Assembly (NCBI GenBank): GCA_011390935.1
Contig: JAABRL010000005.1
Location: 91,915 to 135,312 of the forward strand
Origin: Gemmatimonas sp.
GTDB lineage: Bacteria; Gemmatimonadota; Gemmatimonadetes; Gemmatimonadales; Gemmatimonadaceae
DNA length: 43,398 nucleotides
Direction: 5' to 3'
The notes below the pieces were generated by a model, which was not told where the DNA came from, did not search any database, and saw nothing but the letters and a program-made list of their open reading frames with translations. Each line of letters starts with the position of its first letter. The stretch's first letter is position 1. The position numbers and the translations under genes are program-made. Positions 1 to 10,188 of this stretch are shown here, in pieces.

Positions 1-24
1 ACCGGCGGCGCGGACGCGGCGCGC

Positions 25-603
25 ATGACGCACCACATCGACGTGAGCACGCTCCTGCGTGGCGCCGTGTGCGAGTTGTACTCCAATCTCGTCACACGCC
101 CAACGGGCGCGGCCGTCCGCTCCGCCATCGAAGCGCTGCTCGCGGAACGACACCCCCCGACGATCACCACCATCGATTTTTCGCGGGTGAACCTGCTCGA
201 TTTTTCGTGCGCCGACGAGATCGTGGCCAAGCTGCTGCTGCGTCAGGTCGAGGCGGCGCACGCCGACGTGGCCCCGTTGGAGGATCACTACGTGTACTTT
301 CGAGGGATGCGCGACGATCATCTCGATGCGGTCGAAGCGGTGCTCGAGCGCCGTGATCTGGCGTTGGTGTGGGACTTCGAGGGTATGCCGGCGCTGCTCG
401 GTCGTGTCGATGAGGTCGAGCGTCAGCACTGGGAGTTCGTGCGAGCGGATGGTCCAGTGCTCGCACCATCGGTCGCCAGTGCACTGGGTGCACCGGTCGA
501 TGTGACCGTCGCGACGCTCGATCGCCTGTGGCGTCGGCGCCTCGTGATGCGGCGTCAGGACGGCTTTCTGGTGCCACGCGGCATCGGGGGAGTGGCGGCA
601 TGA
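25..603 (+). CDS. STAS-like (DUF4325-type) protein with C-terminal winged-helix-like segment
   Basis: 192 residues from the first ATG. Residues about 45-75 carry a hydrophobic strand and helix (TTIDFSRVNLLDFSCADEIV) resembling the STAS-like DUF4325 fold, where a protein reads or relays a phospho-switch. The last 50 residues (helix, TVATLDRLWRRRLVMRRQDGF, wing) look like a small DNA-binding winged helix. The frame is open to the left window edge, so the true start may lie outside. However, the ATG at 25 overlaps a TGA at 26-28 in another frame that is also open to the edge (PAARTRRA then stop), which suggests an upstream gene ending in an ATGA overlap. The next gene starts by the same kind of overlap at 600. 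The STAS assignment rests on pattern only; the target is unknown. Confidence 0.6.
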   Translation: MTHHIDVSTLLRGAVCELYSNLVTRPTGAAVRSAIEALLAERHPPTITTIDFSRVNLLDFSCADEIVAKLLLRQVEAAHADVAPLEDHYVYFRGMRDDHLDAVEAVLERRDLALVWDFEGMPALLGRVDEVERQHWEFVRADGPVLAPSVASALGAPVDVTVATLDRLWRRRLVMRRQDGFLVPRGIGGVAA

Positions 604-941
604 AGGGTGCCGAAGGCGGGAGCGGCGCACCGCGTATTGGGCGGGGCATCTTCTCCGGGTTTGCACCACCGCTCCAGGTGGTTGGGTACATCGCCACGCG
701 ACGCGGTGACGAGGAACGCGGTCCGCAGGTGCGCATGCGACCCGACGACGCGCTCGTGCGTCTGCTCACGGACGGCGAGCTGGTTCGGGTGATGGGGCCG
801 CGGCGCAGTGAGTTCGCCGAACTCATTCTCGACGAGACGCTGCCCCGAGGCGGCATCGTGGTGCGCGACCTCGCTGGCGTCACCATCACCGAGATCGTGC
901 GCGTCATCAAGGCCGACTTCGATTCGCCCCGCACCACCTGA
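600..941 (+). CDS. Small conserved-looking protein of unknown function
   Basis: 113 residues. The start is the ATG at 600, whose ATGA overlaps the stop of the STAS-like gene; an in-frame ATG at 528 lies inside that gene and is unlikely. It is mostly beta-strand and charged. The C-terminal half (GELVRVMGPRRSEFAELILD and then PRGGIVVRDLAGV) has the rhythm of a small beta-barrel such as the C-terminal domain of molybdopterin oxidoreductases, but that is a weak resemblance and no function is assigned. There is no signal peptide or membrane helix. Tight coupling to the STAS-like gene suggests the two act together. Confidence 0.6.
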   Translation: MKGAEGGSGAPRIGRGIFSGFAPPLQVVGYIATRRGDEERGPQVRMRPDDALVRLLTDGELVRVMGPRRSEFAELILDETLPRGGIVVRDLAGVTITEIVRVIKADFDSPRTT

Positions 942-972
942 GCGCGTTCTTTCACCCGACCGACTCGTTCCC

Positions 973-2145
973 ATGTCCGACGACCTGCAGCCCGACACGC
1001 CTTCCCGCCTGCGCCGTTCCACGCTCTCCATTCACGGGGGGCGCGCGCATGGGGCGCCTGGTGATGCCGTCGTGCAGCCGCTCGTGCAGTCCGTCAACCA
1101 TGTGCAACCGGTAGGGACGCCGGAGGGCGTGCTGTACACGCGCTACGCGAACACGCCCAACGCCACGCTCGTGCAGCGTCGTCTGGCACTGCTCGAAGGT
1201 GCCGAGGCCTCGCTGGTGCTTTCGAGCGGGATGGGCGCGACGGCGTGCACGATGCTTGCGCTGCTGCGTCCGGGCGATCACCTCATCACGAGCGCGTGGA
1301 TCTACGGCGGCACCCGCAAGCTGTTCGATGTGGAGCTACCCGCCATGGGGGTCACGGTCACTACGGTCGACCCGACCGAATCACGGGCGTGGCGCCGCGC
1401 ACTCACGCGCAACACCCGCGTGATCTTCGTGGAATCCCCGGTGAATCCCACCACGCGCGTGCTCGATCTGCGTCCGCTCAGTGCGCTCGCGCAGGAGACC
1501 GGTCTCGCGCTCGTGGTCGACTCCACCTTCGCCAGTCCGGTCAACTTTCGCCCCCTCGAGCACGGCGCCGACGTGGTGATTCAGTCGGCCACGAAATATC
1601 TCAACGGCCATCACGATATCCTGGCCGGCGTCGTGTGCGGCACGGAGTCGGTGGTCGATGAGGTACGGCAGAAGATGATGGTCTGGGGCCAGGCGCCGGA
1701 TCCGTTCGCGCTGTGGTTGCTCGAGCGCGGGCTCAAGACGCTCGACGTGCGCGTGAAGCGGCAGAACGAATCGGCGCAGCGCGTTGCCGAGTGGGCGACG
1801 CAGCATCCGGCCATCGCGCGCGTGCACTATCCGGGGCTCCCATCACACCCGGACCATGCCTTGGCGCGTGAAGTGCTCGACGGGTTCGGCGGCATGCTCG
1901 CGTTGGAGCTTGCCGGCGGTGGTGAGGCCACGGCCCCCGTGCTCGAACGGCTGCGCCTCATCACGCACGCGCCGAGCCTTGGTGGCGTGGACTCGCTCGT
2001 GAGTGAACCACGCTACACCTCACATGCCGCCATGACGGCGGACGCGCGCGCGGCCATCGGCATTCCCGACGGCTTTCTCCGCTTCAGCATCGGCCTCGAA
2101 GACGCCGACGATCTGATCGACGACCTCGCGCAGGCGCTGGGGTAA
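973..2145 (+). CDS. PLP-dependent trans-sulfuration enzyme (cystathionine gamma-synthase / methionine gamma-lyase family)
   Basis: 390 residues, normal for the Cys/Met-metabolism PLP family. The PLP lysine is K208 in the motif QSATKYLNGHHD. Other family marks are YTRYANTPNATLVQRRL (about 55-72), SSGMGA for phosphate binding, the ESPVNPTTRVLD segment and the C-terminal PSLGGVDSLVSEPRYTSHA loop. The frame is open upstream to 808, but the ATG at 973 starts the recognisable N-terminus and avoids overlap with the previous gene (ends 941). Members make or break C-S bonds of homoserine-derived substrates. Sequence alone does not separate gamma-synthase, beta-lyase and gamma-lyase. It is separated by only 4 nt from ftsE, so it is probably co-transcribed with the division operon. 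A second family member, metY, is at 25557. Confidence 0.88.
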   Translation: MSDDLQPDTPSRLRRSTLSIHGGRAHGAPGDAVVQPLVQSVNHVQPVGTPEGVLYTRYANTPNATLVQRRLALLEGAEASLVLSSGMGATACTMLALLRPGDHLITSAWIYGGTRKLFDVELPAMGVTVTTVDPTESRAWRRALTRNTRVIFVESPVNPTTRVLDLRPLSALAQETGLALVVDSTFASPVNFRPLEHGADVVIQSATKYLNGHHDILAGVVCGTESVVDEVRQKMMVWGQAPDPFALWLLERGLKTLDVRVKRQNESAQRVAEWATQHPAIARVHYPGLPSHPDHALAREVLDGFGGMLALELAGGGEATAPVLERLRLITHAPSLGGVDSLVSEPRYTSHAAMTADARAAIGIPDGFLRFSIGLEDADDLIDDLAQALG

Positions 2146-2149
2146 CGGC

Positions 2150-2844
<695 letters not shown>

Positions 2845-2848
<4 letters not shown>

Positions 2849-3705
2849 GACTGGCCATGCGCGAGGCGCTGCTGGCGTTCCGTCGTGCGCCGTTGCTCAG
2901 CGCGCTCGGAATCACCACGATCGCCTTCTCGCTCTTCGCGTTCGGGCTCTTCGGGTTGGTCACGATCAACATCCGGGACGCGCTGCGCGCCGTCGAAGAT
3001 CGTGTCGAGCTGCGTGCGTTCCTGGTGGACGGCACCACCGAGGATGCGCTGGCCACCGCCATGGGCGACATCGGGGCATTCCCCGAAGTGCGCGAAGTCG
3101 GATACGTGAGCTCGGACTCCGCACTGGTTCGCTCACGGGAAGAGCTGGCCGAGTTCAGTGATGTCTTCGACGCGTCGGTGCTGCCGGCGTCCATCGAAGT
3201 GCGGTTGCGCGAGGGACAACGCGACCCGGTCACCGTGCAAGCGGTGGCAGACCGCATTGCGACCTATCCGTTCATTGACGATGTGCGCTTTGGCCTCGAG
3301 TGGGTGACCAAGCTGTACGCCGTGCGCACAGCGGCCGTCTACACCGGCATCGGACTTGGCATCGTGTTCGCGCTGGTGGCCGTGATCATCATTGGCAGCA
3401 CCATTCGCATGGCGGTGCTCGCGCGGGCGCGTGAAATCGAGATCATGCGACTGGTCGGCGCGACCAACGGATTCGTGCGGCTACCCTTCCTGATCGAGGG
3501 TACGCTCAAGGGCATGCTCGGTGGTGTGCTCGCGGTGGGGATGGCGTACCTGGCCCACACCGCCGTGTCGCGCATGCTGTTCGAGACGGTCTTCTTCACG
3601 CCCGCGCAGGTCGGCATCGGCATCGCGGCAGGCGCCGCGCTCGGCTTCCTGGGGAGTCTGCTGTCCGTCGGTCGTCACCTGCGAGCTGTCTGGCGCGACG
3701 CATGA
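2845..3705 (+). CDS. ftsX: Cell division membrane protein FtsX
   Basis: 286 residues. There is one membrane helix near 17-42, a periplasmic domain of about 120 residues (including the VEDRVELRAFLVDGTTEDAL and EVGYVSSDSALVRSREEL segments), then three helices at about 165-190, 215-240 and 255-277. The conserved cytoplasmic stretch AREIEIMRLVGATNGFVRLP lies between helices 2 and 3. This is the FtsX arrangement within the MacB-like permeases. The start overlaps the ftsE stop and the stop overlaps the start of the EnvC-like gene (ATGA at 3702), so the three are translationally coupled. It works as the transmembrane relay from FtsE to the periplasmic hydrolase activator. Confidence 0.95.
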
Positions 3706-4961
3706 TCGGCGCAGCCGGACTACCTGGTTCATCGCGCGCGCCTCGTGCGCGCGGAACGAGCCGGAGCGGCGCCCTGACACGCTGGCTTGGTGGCGGTGCG
3801 GTAGTCGCGACGTTGCTGTGCGCACCCACTCCCGTGCACGCGCAGTCCGCGGAGGCTCGACTGCGCCAGCAGCAGCAGGAGTTGCAGCAGCTGCGCGATG
3901 AACGTCGCACGCTGGAGCGGCGCATGGGTGACCTGCAACGCAGCGCACGATCACTCGCCGAGGAGGTGGCCAACCTCGATCGCCAGGCAGACGCGACGGC
4001 ACGGCTGGTGGGGGCGCTGGAGGATCAGCTCGTCACGATGAACGCCGAAGTGGACTCTGCGACCGGTCGGTTGGTGCGCGCGGAAGATGAACTGCTCGGC
4101 AAGCGCGCCGTCCTGCAGCGCCGCGTCGTCGACATCTACAAACGCGGACCACTCTACTCTGCCGAAGCAATGCTCTCCGCGCGCTCTTTCGGCGAACTCG
4201 TCTCGCGCTACAAGTACCTGTACGAAGTGGCGCGGCGCGATCGCAGTCTGGTGGCGAGGGTGGAGACGTTGCGCGACGAAATCGCGAATCAGCGTACGCT
4301 GCTCGTGCGCCTCAAGGACGATCTCGAGCGCAATCGTTCCGAGAAGGCATCCGAACAGGTCCGTCTGCGCGCCCTCGAACAGCAACGCGCGCGGCGCCTG
4401 ACGGTCGTGCAGCGGGATGCCACGCAGACGCAGCGCCGGCTTACGCAGCTGGCCCGCGACGAGGCGCGACTCGCCAATCTGCTGGCGACCCTCGAGGCCA
4501 CGCGTCGCCGAGCCGAGATGGCACCGAACGCAGCGCCCGCGGCACCGTCCACGCTGCGAACCGCGGATTTCGGCACGCTCGACTGGCCGGTGGACGGCGA
4601 GATTCTGTATCGCTTCGGTCGCGTGGTGAATCCCAACAACACGACGACGCGCTGGAACGGACTGGGCATCGGCGCGGCCGCCGGCACGCCGGTAAAGGCC
4701 GTTTCGGCCGGCGAGGTGGTTGTGTCCGAACAGATCGGCACCTACGGCCTCACGATCATTCTGCAGCACGGTGCGGGTGACTACTCCGTATACGGGTCGC
4801 TCGCCGGTACAAGCGTGCGGAAGGGTGCGATTGTACGAAAGGGCCAGACGATCGGCACCGTCGGGGCTGCCGATCCCGATCTTCCACCGCATCTGCACTT
4901 CGAAATCCGTCCGCGCGGTCGCGCGGTCGATCCCCTGGAATGGCTGCGAGGCCAGCGCTGA
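3702..4961 (+). CDS. envC: EnvC-like murein hydrolase activator (coiled coil plus degenerate LytM domain)
   Basis: 419 residues. A basic N-terminus and hydrophobic segment (about 28-45, ending PTPVHAQS) form a signal peptide. Residues about 48-270 are long Gln/Arg/Glu-rich coiled coil interrupted by a helical segment (IYKRGPLYSAEAMLSARSFG). Residues about 290-415 are an M23/LytM domain. The first zinc-ligand position reads RWNGLGIGA where active enzymes have HxGxD, so His and Asp are missing; the late HLHFEIR is present. E. coli EnvC has the same kind of loss and is a non-enzymatic activator of amidases. ATGA coupling to ftsX supports the FtsEX-EnvC complex. The next gene starts 3 nt after the stop. 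Confidence 0.9.
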   Translation: MIGAAGLPGSSRAPRARGTSRSGALTRWLGGGAVVATLLCAPTPVHAQSAEARLRQQQQELQQLRDERRTLERRMGDLQRSARSLAEEVANLDRQADATARLVGALEDQLVTMNAEVDSATGRLVRAEDELLGKRAVLQRRVVDIYKRGPLYSAEAMLSARSFGELVSRYKYLYEVARRDRSLVARVETLRDEIANQRTLLVRLKDDLERNRSEKASEQVRLRALEQQRARRLTVVQRDATQTQRRLTQLARDEARLANLLATLEATRRRAEMAPNAAPAAPSTLRTADFGTLDWPVDGEILYRFGRVVNPNNTTTRWNGLGIGAAAGTPVKAVSAGEVVVSEQIGTYGLTIILQHGAGDYSVYGSLAGTSVRKGAIVRKGQTIGTVGAADPDLPPHLHFEIRPRGRAVDPLEWLRGQR

Positions 4962-4964
4962 TTC

Positions 4965-5972
4965 ATGAGTCCTGCCAAGAAGACCGCGATCGCGAAGACC
5001 GCGTCCGCGGTGAAGAAGTCCGCCCCGACCAAGAAGTCACCGCGCAAGTCGACGCCCTCGACCTGGACCGATCATGCCATCGGGGAGCCCCACCCGCTGG
5101 CGACGGCCACGTCGGATGATGCCGCACCGCTCGGCGCGCACGTGTCGATCGCCGGTGGCATGCCAGAGGCGGCGCTGCGCTCGCGCGAAATTGGCGCCAG
5201 CGCCGCGCAGGTATTCACCAAGCAGGCCAATCGCTGGGCCGAGCGCGAAATCGAGCCGACGGAGTCGGCAGCGTATCGTGCCGCCTTCGCCACGACCGAC
5301 GTGCGCTGGCAGTGTGCGCACGACAGCTATCTGATCAACCTGGCGTCGCCCGACCCGGTGTTGCGCACGCGGTCCATCGAGAGCTTTCGCGCCGAGCTTC
5401 GCCGCTGCCACGCACTCGGGTTGGACGCACTCGTGTCGCACCCCGGCAACTACATGGACGAGCGCGCCGCCGGGCTGTCGCGCAATGCGGAGGCGATCAT
5501 CGAAGCGCTCGAGGCCGAGGTGGGCCCGACGCGCCTGCTGATGGAGCTCACGGCCGGCCAGGGCACGGTGCTGGGCGGCACGTTCGAGGAGATGGCCGAC
5601 CTGCTTGATCGACTGCCCGCACCGCTCGCCGCGCGCGTGGGCGTCTGCCTCGACACGGCACACATCTGGGCGGCGGGTTACGACGTCTGCACCGATTACG
5701 ATGGGGTCTGGGATCGATTCGGCGACACCATCGGTTTTTCGCGTCTCGGCTGCCTGCATCTGAACGACTCCAAGGCCGCGTTGGGCTCGCATCTGGACCG
5801 GCACGAACTGATCGGCGAGGGCACCATGGGGGCGGAGCCCTTTCGTCGCATCATGACCGATCCGCGGCTGCGGCACGTGCCGCGCATCATTGAAACCCCC
5901 AAGGGCGACGCGCCGGCGGCCACCGACGCACGGATGTTGTCGCTGCTCAGGAGCTTTGCGGCTGGTGCGTGA
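4965..5972 (+). CDS. nfo: Endonuclease IV (AP endonuclease) with basic N-terminal tail
   Basis: 335 residues, against about 280 for the usual enzyme. The core from about residue 58 shows GAHVSIAGGMPEAAL, QVFTKQANRW, LVSHPGNYMDE, MELTAGQG, CLDTAHIWAAGYD, CLHLNDSKAALGSHLDRH and PRIIETPKGD, which hold the His/Glu/Asp ligands of the three-zinc site. It cleaves 5' to abasic sites in base-excision repair. The extra first 45 residues are Lys/Ala/Ser/Pro-rich with repeated AKK/VKK/TKK units, like the tails of bacterial histone-H1-like proteins, and probably bind DNA non-specifically. It lies 3 nt after the EnvC-like gene and so may be expressed with the division operon. Confidence 0.93.
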   Translation: MSPAKKTAIAKTASAVKKSAPTKKSPRKSTPSTWTDHAIGEPHPLATATSDDAAPLGAHVSIAGGMPEAALRSREIGASAAQVFTKQANRWAEREIEPTESAAYRAAFATTDVRWQCAHDSYLINLASPDPVLRTRSIESFRAELRRCHALGLDALVSHPGNYMDERAAGLSRNAEAIIEALEAEVGPTRLLMELTAGQGTVLGGTFEEMADLLDRLPAPLAARVGVCLDTAHIWAAGYDVCTDYDGVWDRFGDTIGFSRLGCLHLNDSKAALGSHLDRHELIGEGTMGAEPFRRIMTDPRLRHVPRIIETPKGDAPAATDARMLSLLRSFAAGA

Positions 5973-6173
5973 CCCATCCGCCGGGCACTGTCACAGCGCC
6001 GTGCTCTTGAGGCGTTGACGACAGGCGCCCATCTTGTGTGGACGTCTTGTACTTTCTTCCCGAACACAACCCGTCAGGCGCCGCATCACACGCCCGCCTC
6101 CTGTCTTTGTCTTCCTGTGCGTCGCGCGAGCCATCGTCTCGCGCGTTGCCGTTTCGTCGAGGGTCGCACCACT

Positions 6174-7793
<1,620 letters not shown>

Positions 7794-7808
7794 CCCCCCG
7801 GGTCGCTC

Positions 7809-9095
7809 ATGGACATCTTGCGCGACCCGCTCTGGAATAACGTCCGGCTCGACCCGCTCGCGCTTGCGCTGCTCGACACCGACGTCGTGCAGCGCTTGCG
7901 CTATGTGCGGCAACTCGGGCTGGCTTTTCTGGTGTACCCTGGCGCCTCGCACTCCCGATTCGAGCACGCGCTCGGCGCCTATCATCTCGCGGGTGTGGCG
8001 CTCCGGCTCATGGATGAGCAGGGGCAACTCGCCAACGTGCCGACGGACGAACCGGCCGTGGTGCGCGCGGCCGCGCTGCTGCATGACATCGGGCACTACC
8101 CGTTCTCGCACGCGCTCGAGGAGATCGGCGCACTGCATCACGAAGAGGTGGCGCGCCCGCTGTTGCTCAACGGCCCGATCGCGCAGGTGTTACGCTCCCA
8201 CCTGGGAGATGACGCCCCTGAACGCGTGTTCGCGCTCATCACCGGCACCAGCACGAGTCCGCTGCAGGGGCTCATCTCGGGCTCGCTCGACCTCGACAAG
8301 ATCGAGTACCTCAAGCGCGATGCGCACATGTGCGGCGTGCCGTACGGCGAGATCGACGTGGATCGGCTGCTCAACTCGCTCGTCGTGGTGCCGGCCAACA
8401 GCGCCACTGGTCTGACCGTCGGTGTGCGCGAGAAGGGGCTCTCCGCCCTCGAGTCGCTGCTGTTCGCCAAGTACCAGATGTTTCGGAACGTGTACTGGCA
8501 TCACGCCGTGCGCAGTGCCACGGCGATGTACAAGCGACTCGTCGCCGAAGCGATCGAGGCCGGCCTGGTGGAGCCCAGCGCGGTCGCGCGCCACACCGAT
8601 GAAGGGCTGCTGCACCATCTCGAGGCCCTCCCGTTGCCACCGGTCGCCCGGACGCTGCTCACCGCGCTGCGAGCGCGGCGCCTGCACAAGCGTGCGCTGG
8701 AGCACCCGGCGGCCGTGCTTGGTGGCGAGGAGACCGGCGAGTGGCTCGCCGCCGACTACCCGCTCACGCGACGCGTGGAGGACGCGCTGGCGTTCGAGCT
8801 GGGGCTGACGCCCGGCTCGCTGCTGCTCGACTTCCCGGCCAAGACGCAAATGCTTGGGCTCGACCTGCCCATGATGCGGCGGGATGGATCGCTCGTGCAG
8901 CTCACCGAACATGGATGGCAGGGTGCGATCAACCTGCCGCGCCTGAGCGACGAACTGTACCGCTCGGCGCGTCGTTTGCGCGTGTTTACCGTGGATCGGG
9001 CGCCGGTGCCGGAGACGGCCCTACTGGCGCTGGTGGCACGTTCGGCGGCTGACGTGCGCGATCGACTCTCGCGAGGTGTCGCCCTGCTCGGGTAG
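7809..9095 (+). CDS. HD-domain phosphohydrolase (dGTPase-like superfamily)
   Basis: 428 residues, cytoplasmic. The HD metal site is spread over SRFEHALGAYHLA (His, about 55-67), AALLHDIGHYPFSHALE (His-Asp, about 87-103) and a later Asp in SGSLDLDKIEYLKRDA (about 158-173). This pattern matches the family of dNTP triphosphohydrolase-related proteins such as B. subtilis YwfO. The substrate is not predictable from sequence; nucleotides are most likely. It starts 15 nt after pckA and ends against the convergent minus-strand gene at 9120. Confidence 0.85.
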   Translation: MDILRDPLWNNVRLDPLALALLDTDVVQRLRYVRQLGLAFLVYPGASHSRFEHALGAYHLAGVALRLMDEQGQLANVPTDEPAVVRAAALLHDIGHYPFSHALEEIGALHHEEVARPLLLNGPIAQVLRSHLGDDAPERVFALITGTSTSPLQGLISGSLDLDKIEYLKRDAHMCGVPYGEIDVDRLLNSLVVVPANSATGLTVGVREKGLSALESLLFAKYQMFRNVYWHHAVRSATAMYKRLVAEAIEAGLVEPSAVARHTDEGLLHHLEALPLPPVARTLLTALRARRLHKRALEHPAAVLGGEETGEWLAADYPLTRRVEDALAFELGLTPGSLLLDFPAKTQMLGLDLPMMRRDGSLVQLTEHGWQGAINLPRLSDELYRSARRLRVFTVDRAPVPETALLALVARSAADVRDRLSRGVALLG

Positions 9096-9105
9096 TGCGG
9101 CAGCG

Positions 9106-9129
9106 CGCCGACGCACCACTCAGTCGGCG
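9106..9129. terminator. Weak convergent hairpin
   Basis: CGCCGAC (9106-9112) can pair with GTCGGCG (9123-9129) across a 10-nt loop, between the HD gene and the convergent 63-residue gene. It has no T-tract, and the right arm lies inside the minus-strand gene, so it is only a candidate. Confidence 0.25.
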
Positions 9130-9311
9130 GCGGCCCGATCGGCAGCCCGCGCCTCGGCGAGCTTGCGGCCGATGCCGCGATAGAAGGCCGCCTCGTCCAG
9201 ACGCCGATCCTCGTCGAGCGCCATGGCGCACCGCTCGATGGCAAACAAGATGTTGCCGAGGTACAGATCGGCAACGGCCCCCACCTGCATCGGAGGGCCC
9301 GAATCAGCCAT
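9120..9311 (-). CDS. Small protein coupled to the PP2C phosphatase
   Basis: 63 residues, starting at the ATG at 9311-9309. That ATG lies inside the last codons of the PP2C gene, and the two share 8 nt (ATGGCTGA). The protein is mainly alpha-helical (VADLYLGNILFAIERCAMAL, then a charged helix ending in Ala/Arg/Asp repeats), with no signal peptide and no known motif. The overlap argues that it is translated from the phosphatase mRNA. Function is unknown; a partner or regulator of the phosphatase is a guess. Confidence 0.6.
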   Translation of the reverse strand: MADSGPPMQVGAVADLYLGNILFAIERCAMALDEDRRLDEAAFYRGIGRKLAEARAADRAAAD

Positions 9312-10095
9312 TCGCGGGGACGGGGTGCTCGTCGGTGTTGCGCGTACTCGTGGACACCGACACGGTCTGCACCTGCACCACGATCGCCGTGATGTTATCC
9401 AGTCCACCGCGACGATTCGCATCGGTGATCATGGCGTCCACCTGTCGACCGGGCGTGCCGCGCGTCTCCATGAGTTTCTGAAGGTGCGCGTCGTCCACCA
9501 TGCCTGTGAGCCCATCGGAGGCGAGCAGGAAGACATCGCCCGCGTGCAGGTCACCGTGCAGAATGTCCGGCTCCACCGCGGCGTTCGCTCCCACGCAGCG
9601 CGTGATCACGTTGGAGTAGGGATGGTAGCGCGCCTGCTCCGGCGTGAGGAAGCCGGCGTCCACCTGCTCCTGAACGTACGAGTGATCCTTGGTGACCTGA
9701 CGCAGCGTGCCGTTGCGCAACAGATAAATGCGCGAGTCGCCGATGTGCCCGATGACCCAGTGGGCCTGCCCGAGCAGCAGACAGGAGGCGGTGGTTCCCA
9801 TCCCCTGCTTGTCCGCTTCGGTGATGGTGCGCTCGAAGATGGAGCGATTGGCCAGGCGTAGCGCCTCGGCCATGACCTGCAGCGCGTGCTGGCTGGCCAC
9901 GTCGCGCACATCGGCGAGTTCGCGTGCCACAATCTGCACGGCCATTTCGCTGGCGATTTCGCCAGCGGCATGGCCGCCCATACCATCAGCAACGATGAAC
10001 AAGCCACGCTCTTGATCAGCGTCGGCGTAGAGGCTGTCTTCGTTGCCTGCGCGGATTCGCCCGACGTCAGTGCCGGCGGCGACGGATAGCTGCAC
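9304..10095 (-). CDS. PP2C-family serine/threonine phosphatase
   Basis: 263 residues, cytoplasmic, typical of Stp1/PrpC-like bacterial PP2C enzymes. Motifs in order: TDVGRIRAGNEDSLYAD, FIVADGMGGHAAGEIAS (metal Asp and Gly), GMGTTASCLLL, IGHIGDSRIYLLRNG, LLASDGLTGMVDD and GLDNITAIVVQV. It removes phosphate from Ser/Thr targets, normally opposing Hanks-type kinases; one such kinase is at 15372 in a separate transcription unit. The GTG start at 10095 has no strong ribosome site. It lies 93 nt downstream of the ABC exporter on the same strand. Confidence 0.93.
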   Translation of the reverse strand: MQLSVAAGTDVGRIRAGNEDSLYADADQERGLFIVADGMGGHAAGEIASEMAVQIVARELADVRDVASQHALQVMAEALRLANRSIFERTITEADKQGMGTTASCLLLGQAHWVIGHIGDSRIYLLRNGTLRQVTKDHSYVQEQVDAGFLTPEQARYHPYSNVITRCVGANAAVEPDILHGDLHAGDVFLLASDGLTGMVDDAHLQKLMETRGTPGRQVDAMITDANRRGGLDNITAIVVQVQTVSVSTSTRNTDEHPVPANG

Positions 10096-10188
10096 GAGGT
10101 TGGTCGATCGGGTCCCGGAACGAAGGGTGATGCGCGGCCGCCCTGTTCCAGTGGAACCCGGAACGGACGTGCATCGGTTAGACCGAAG

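Noticed and set aside
808..972. N-terminal extension of the first trans-sulfuration gene
   Set aside because: It overlaps the 600-941 gene, is low-complexity Ser/Arg/Pro, and family similarity begins just after the ATG at 973.
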